The position numbers and the translations under genes were made by a program. A model generated the notes under the pieces. The model was not told the DNA's origin. It worked only from the letters and a program-made list of their open reading frames with translations, and ran no database searches. DNA of 64,000 bases, from the NCBI GenBank assembly GCA_039976075.1, contig JBDWFY010000001.1, forward strand, positions 868,001 through 932,000, read 5' to 3'. The stretch comes from JBDWFY01 sp039976075. GTDB taxonomy: Bacteria; Pseudomonadota; Alphaproteobacteria; Rhizobiales; Stappiaceae. The number at the start of each line of letters is the position of its first letter. Position 1 is the first letter of the stretch. This document shows, one piece after another, positions 61,487 to 64,000 of the stretch.

Positions 61487-61827
61487 CTGTCACCCCTTCT
61501 ACACTTGCAATTGTTATCGATAACATATACGCAAATGAATGTTCAGTGTCCAGCGTGAAAACGACCCAACAGTTGAATGCAATGTGATTGATCTGTCAGA
61601 GACAGCAGCATTGATCACCGATGAAGCGCAAAGCCGAGGATCCGTGTTGGGCTAATTATCATGTGCTGAAAGCAATATGGGAGATCGATACTCTGTCCGT
61701 CGCATGGCTTGAGCGCAGAACCACCACCGGGATTTGCCATGGCATCCACAGATGTCGCAACCATCAGCACACTGAATACTGAGCACGGGATCAAAGATCT
61801 CCTGATGACAAAATTGCGAGGAAAAAG
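61487..61827. other. Gene-less interval between divergent dehydrogenases
   Basis: About 340 bases containing the operator at 61513-61524. A minus-strand frame at 61615-61905 has no family resemblance. Nothing else was recognised. Confidence 0.4.
61513..61524. promoter_or_regulatory. LacI-type operator before the dehydrogenase pair
   Basis: GTTATCGATAAC, a perfect 12-bp palindrome 27 bases before the start of the 2-hydroxyacid dehydrogenase gene on the minus strand, matching the operators at 58368 and 58426. Confidence 0.75.
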
Positions 61828-62721
61828 ATGACATACTCTATAGCCTTGATTGGTGCTGGTGCGATGGGCGGGGCCATCGGTACGCGATTTTTGGAAATGG
61901 GACACCAGCTCACCGTTTTCGATCTGGACGCGGAAAAAGTAGGATTGCTGACTGCAAAAGGTGCAGAGGCAGCAAAATCCGCAGCTGAAGCGGCCAGCAA
62001 ATCAGACTTCACGGTCTTCAGCCTTAATTCTTCCGCGATCGTTCGCCTGGCAGCCTTTGGCGACAAAGGTGCTGCGAGTGGCGCCAGGCAGGGCGCAATA
62101 TTTATCGATATGTCATCCATTGAACCTGAAGCCACCCGGGCGCTTGCAGCCGAAGCGGAGCAGCTTGGCATCGGCTGGGTCGATGCACCACTGTCCGGCG
62201 GCGCACCCAAAGCTCTGATCGGTCAGCTGACCTTGATGGTCGGCGGGGAAGAGGCTCATGTTGATCAAGCGTTCAAGTGTCTGAAAGATGTTGCATCCAA
62301 CTATACCCACATGGGATCCAGTGGTGCGGGCCAGACGACCAAAATCATCAATCAGGTCTTGTGCGGGCTTGGATTTCTGGCAGTTGCTGAAGCAACCCAA
62401 CTGGCGCTTGATGCCGGTGTCAATGCAGCAAAAATTCCACAAGCGCTGAGCGGTGGCCGGGCCGACAGCGCACTCTTGCAGGAATACATGCCGCGGTTTG
62501 CTTCCAAGGACTACCGGCGTACGGGCCGGATCGACAATATGGTCAAAGATCTCATCTTCGCGCAGAACCTGTCCGCCGAAACCGGTACAACCATGCCTAT
62601 GACGGCTCTGTGTCTGGAGATTCATAAAATGCTGACAGCAGCCGGCTTGGGTGGAGAAGACGAAGCCGCTATTATGGAGTATTTCAAGGGCCCAAGGCCG
62701 GAAAATATCAATCAGGACTGA
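61828..62721 (+). CDS. NAD(P)-dependent beta-hydroxyacid dehydrogenase (GarR/tartronate-semialdehyde-reductase-like)
   Basis: A 297-residue enzyme with Rossmann LIGAGAMGGAIGTRFLEMG (about 6-24), the substrate loop DAPLSGGAPKALIGQLTLMVGG and catalytic Lys in GAGQTTKIINQVLCG. It is similar in type to, but clearly diverged from, the dehydrogenase at 39706-40587. In a sugar-acid locus such an enzyme often reduces tartronate semialdehyde. ATG follows GAGGAAAAAG. It is upstream of the second LacI gene in the same direction. Confidence 0.87.
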   Translation: MTYSIALIGAGAMGGAIGTRFLEMGHQLTVFDLDAEKVGLLTAKGAEAAKSAAEAASKSDFTVFSLNSSAIVRLAAFGDKGAASGARQGAIFIDMSSIEPEATRALAAEAEQLGIGWVDAPLSGGAPKALIGQLTLMVGGEEAHVDQAFKCLKDVASNYTHMGSSGAGQTTKIINQVLCGLGFLAVAEATQLALDAGVNAAKIPQALSGGRADSALLQEYMPRFASKDYRRTGRIDNMVKDLIFAQNLSAETGTTMPMTALCLEIHKMLTAAGLGGEDEAAIMEYFKGPRPENINQD

Positions 62722-62842
62722 GTCGCATTTGCGTCTCCTGATGAAGAACTGACACCCGGCCTGGCTGCGGCATTCTTTCGCCTGAAGAGCTCATGTGGCA
62801 TTGTCGGCTCTTTAAAAGCTTCTGCTAACTGGAAACAAAGAA

Positions 62843-63874
62843 TTGAGAACAAAGACAAAGTCGCCAACCATGGCGGACGTCGCCAAACTGGCGGGTGTCT
62901 CCACAATGACCGTCTCTCGAGCGCTTAAACCGGAAACCTCCGTGAGCCGCGCAACGCGCGAAAGAATTGAGAAAGCCGCTGAGGAACTGGGATACGTTCT
63001 GGATTCGATCGCCTCCAGTTTTTCTTCTGGCAGAACAGGGTTCGTGGCCGTCACGATCCCTTCCATCAACAACGCAAATTTTGCCGACACAATAAAGGCG
63101 CTGTCTGACAAGCTGGCCGAAGCAAACTTGCAGGTTATTCTGGGCTACACGAATTACGACACATTCCAGGAAGAACACCTTGTTGAACAACTGCTGAAAA
63201 GACGACCTGAAGCCATTGTTGTAACAGGTGGTGTTCACACGCTCCGATGCCGTACATTGCTGACGAACGCCGGGATTCCTGTAGTGGAAACATGGGACTT
63301 GCCGGATAATCCGATTGATCAGGTCGTTGGTTTTTCAAATTCGCGATCATCGCAGCTGATGGTCGACCACTTTATAGAATGCGGATTGTCAAAAATCGGA
63401 TTTGTCGGTGGTGACAATGAACGGGACAACAGAGGTCATGATCGCTATCGCGGATTTTGTGACACGCTGGAAAAACACGGCCTCCAGGCAACGCGCGTTT
63501 CGTTCAATGTGCAGTTTCCATTTTCCATCAGCCAGGGTGCGGCAGGCATTCGTGAGCTGCTGAATGATTGGCCCGACACTGAAGCGGTTATGTGCGTTTC
63601 CGACCTGATTGCATTCGGCGCCATGACCGAGTGTCAACGGATGGGGCTGCGCGTTCCCGCAGACATCGCCATTGGCGGATTTGGCGCGTATGATTTGGGA
63701 GAATTTGCTTATCCTGCGATCACCACAATCGACGTAGGTGCTGCTGCCATTGGAAGACTGACAGCTGAAAAATTATTGAACATGCTTGCAAATGAAGATT
63801 CCGCCGTCGACACGGACGGAACATTGGAGACGGCCCCCCGGCTCATTGTGAGGCAAAGCAGTCAGCCGACATGA
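62843..63874 (+). CDS. LacI-family transcriptional regulator
   Basis: A regulator of about 343 residues. The start at TTG 62843 gives the usual short basic N-terminus (MRTKTKSPT) before the helix-turn-helix MADVAKLAGVSTMTVSRALKPETSVSRATRERI; ATG at 62870 is the alternative. The effector domain starts GYVLDSIASSFSSGRTGFVAVTIPSINNANFAD. It is a paralogue of the regulator at 58463, with similar wording around GLRVPADIAIGGFG. Its targets probably lie to the right of the window or include the neighbouring dehydrogenase. Confidence 0.9.
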   Translation: MRTKTKSPTMADVAKLAGVSTMTVSRALKPETSVSRATRERIEKAAEELGYVLDSIASSFSSGRTGFVAVTIPSINNANFADTIKALSDKLAEANLQVILGYTNYDTFQEEHLVEQLLKRRPEAIVVTGGVHTLRCRTLLTNAGIPVVETWDLPDNPIDQVVGFSNSRSSQLMVDHFIECGLSKIGFVGGDNERDNRGHDRYRGFCDTLEKHGLQATRVSFNVQFPFSISQGAAGIRELLNDWPDTEAVMCVSDLIAFGAMTECQRMGLRVPADIAIGGFGAYDLGEFAYPAITTIDVGAAAIGRLTAEKLLNMLANEDSAVDTDGTLETAPRLIVRQSSQPT

Positions 63875-63883
63875 ATTTGACTT

Positions 63884-63992
63884 CCTAGAGCATTGCTCGC
63901 GATCTCTGGATGGCGTGAAATGCTCCAAGTTTTTGTTTTAACGCGTACCCTTATCGCAAAGATGAATCGACCTACACGGGATACGCTCTAGG
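63884..63992 (-). repeat. Dispersed intergenic repeat, copy C, with inverted termini
   Basis: On the minus strand: CCTAGAGCGTATCCC..., then GATAAGGGTACGCGTTAAAAC and AAAAACTTGGAGCAT, ending GCAATGCTCTAGG. The ends CCTAGAGC / GCTCTAGG are an 8-bp perfect inverted repeat, so this copy looks complete at 109 bases. Same block order as copies A and B. Confidence 0.7.
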
Positions 63993-64000
63993 TCGTATTA

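Noticed and set aside
1..64000. CRISPR arrays, prophage, insertion sequences, tRNA or rRNA genes
   Set aside because: Looked for by eye and none seen. No regularly spaced repeats, transposase or integrase motifs, or cloverleaf-like genes were recognised. A dedicated RNA search could still find small RNAs.

Overview
The window is an ordinary chromosomal stretch of an alphaproteobacterium, most likely a member of the Hyphomicrobiales (Rhizobiales) with moderate GC. The pointers are the block gor / DUF2059 / rpiA / gph, the fdhD-mobA-mobB-moeA operon, a TIGR02281-type aspartic protease, a PleC/DivJ-like kinase and three copies of the rhizobial type of intergenic repeat (GAGCGTATC...GGATACG...AAAAC). 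No rRNA, tRNA, CRISPR array, prophage or insertion sequence was recognised. The first gene (nadE) is cut by the left edge.

Layout. 1-6.1 kb: NAD synthase, glutathione reductase, a DUF2059 protein, ribose-5-phosphate isomerase, a phosphoglycolate phosphatase and a secreted esterase. 6.3-7.2 kb: ferredoxin-NADP reductase. 7.8-13.6 kb: what looks like a diffusible-signal-factor (DSF) quorum-sensing locus. A REC-PAS-GGDEF-EAL response regulator is translationally coupled to an RpfC-like membrane hybrid kinase, which converges on and overlaps an RpfF-like signal synthase. This is the same plan as the Xanthomonas rpfG...rpfC><rpfF locus, but with a GGDEF-EAL protein where RpfG (HD-GYP) would be. 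14-15.6 kb: a HerA-like ATPase. 16.1-22.4 kb: an aldehyde dehydrogenase followed by a kinase / aldolase / isomerase / oxidoreductase sugar operon. 22.5-24.4 kb: YceI / cytochrome b561 / YceI. 24.6-28.5 kb: class I fumarase, L,D-transpeptidase, moaA. 28.6-32.1 kb: two exporters around a GcvA-like regulator. 32.3-35.8 kb: molybdenum cofactor operon. 36-40.6 kb: an amino-acid-type ABC importer without an ATPase gene, then metC and a beta-hydroxyacid dehydrogenase. 40.6-51 kb: mixed housekeeping genes (Lrp regulator, methyltransferases, UDG-like protein, histidine kinase, cobT/cobS, dusA).

51.4-61.5 kb is a carbohydrate regulon. Two complete sugar-type ABC importers lie in tandem, facing away from a LacI/GntR-type regulator, followed by an L-idonate 5-dehydrogenase-like and a 2-hydroxyacid dehydrogenase gene. 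Four near-identical 12-bp palindromes (GTTAYCGRTAAC type) sit just upstream of the regulator, of each transporter unit and of the dehydrogenase pair, which predicts one regulon controlled by the local LacI protein. A second LacI-type regulator and a tartronate-semialdehyde-reductase-like gene close the window.

All calls are from reading the sequence and from remembered family features. No database search was run. Substrates of transporters and sugar enzymes are inference unless stated.
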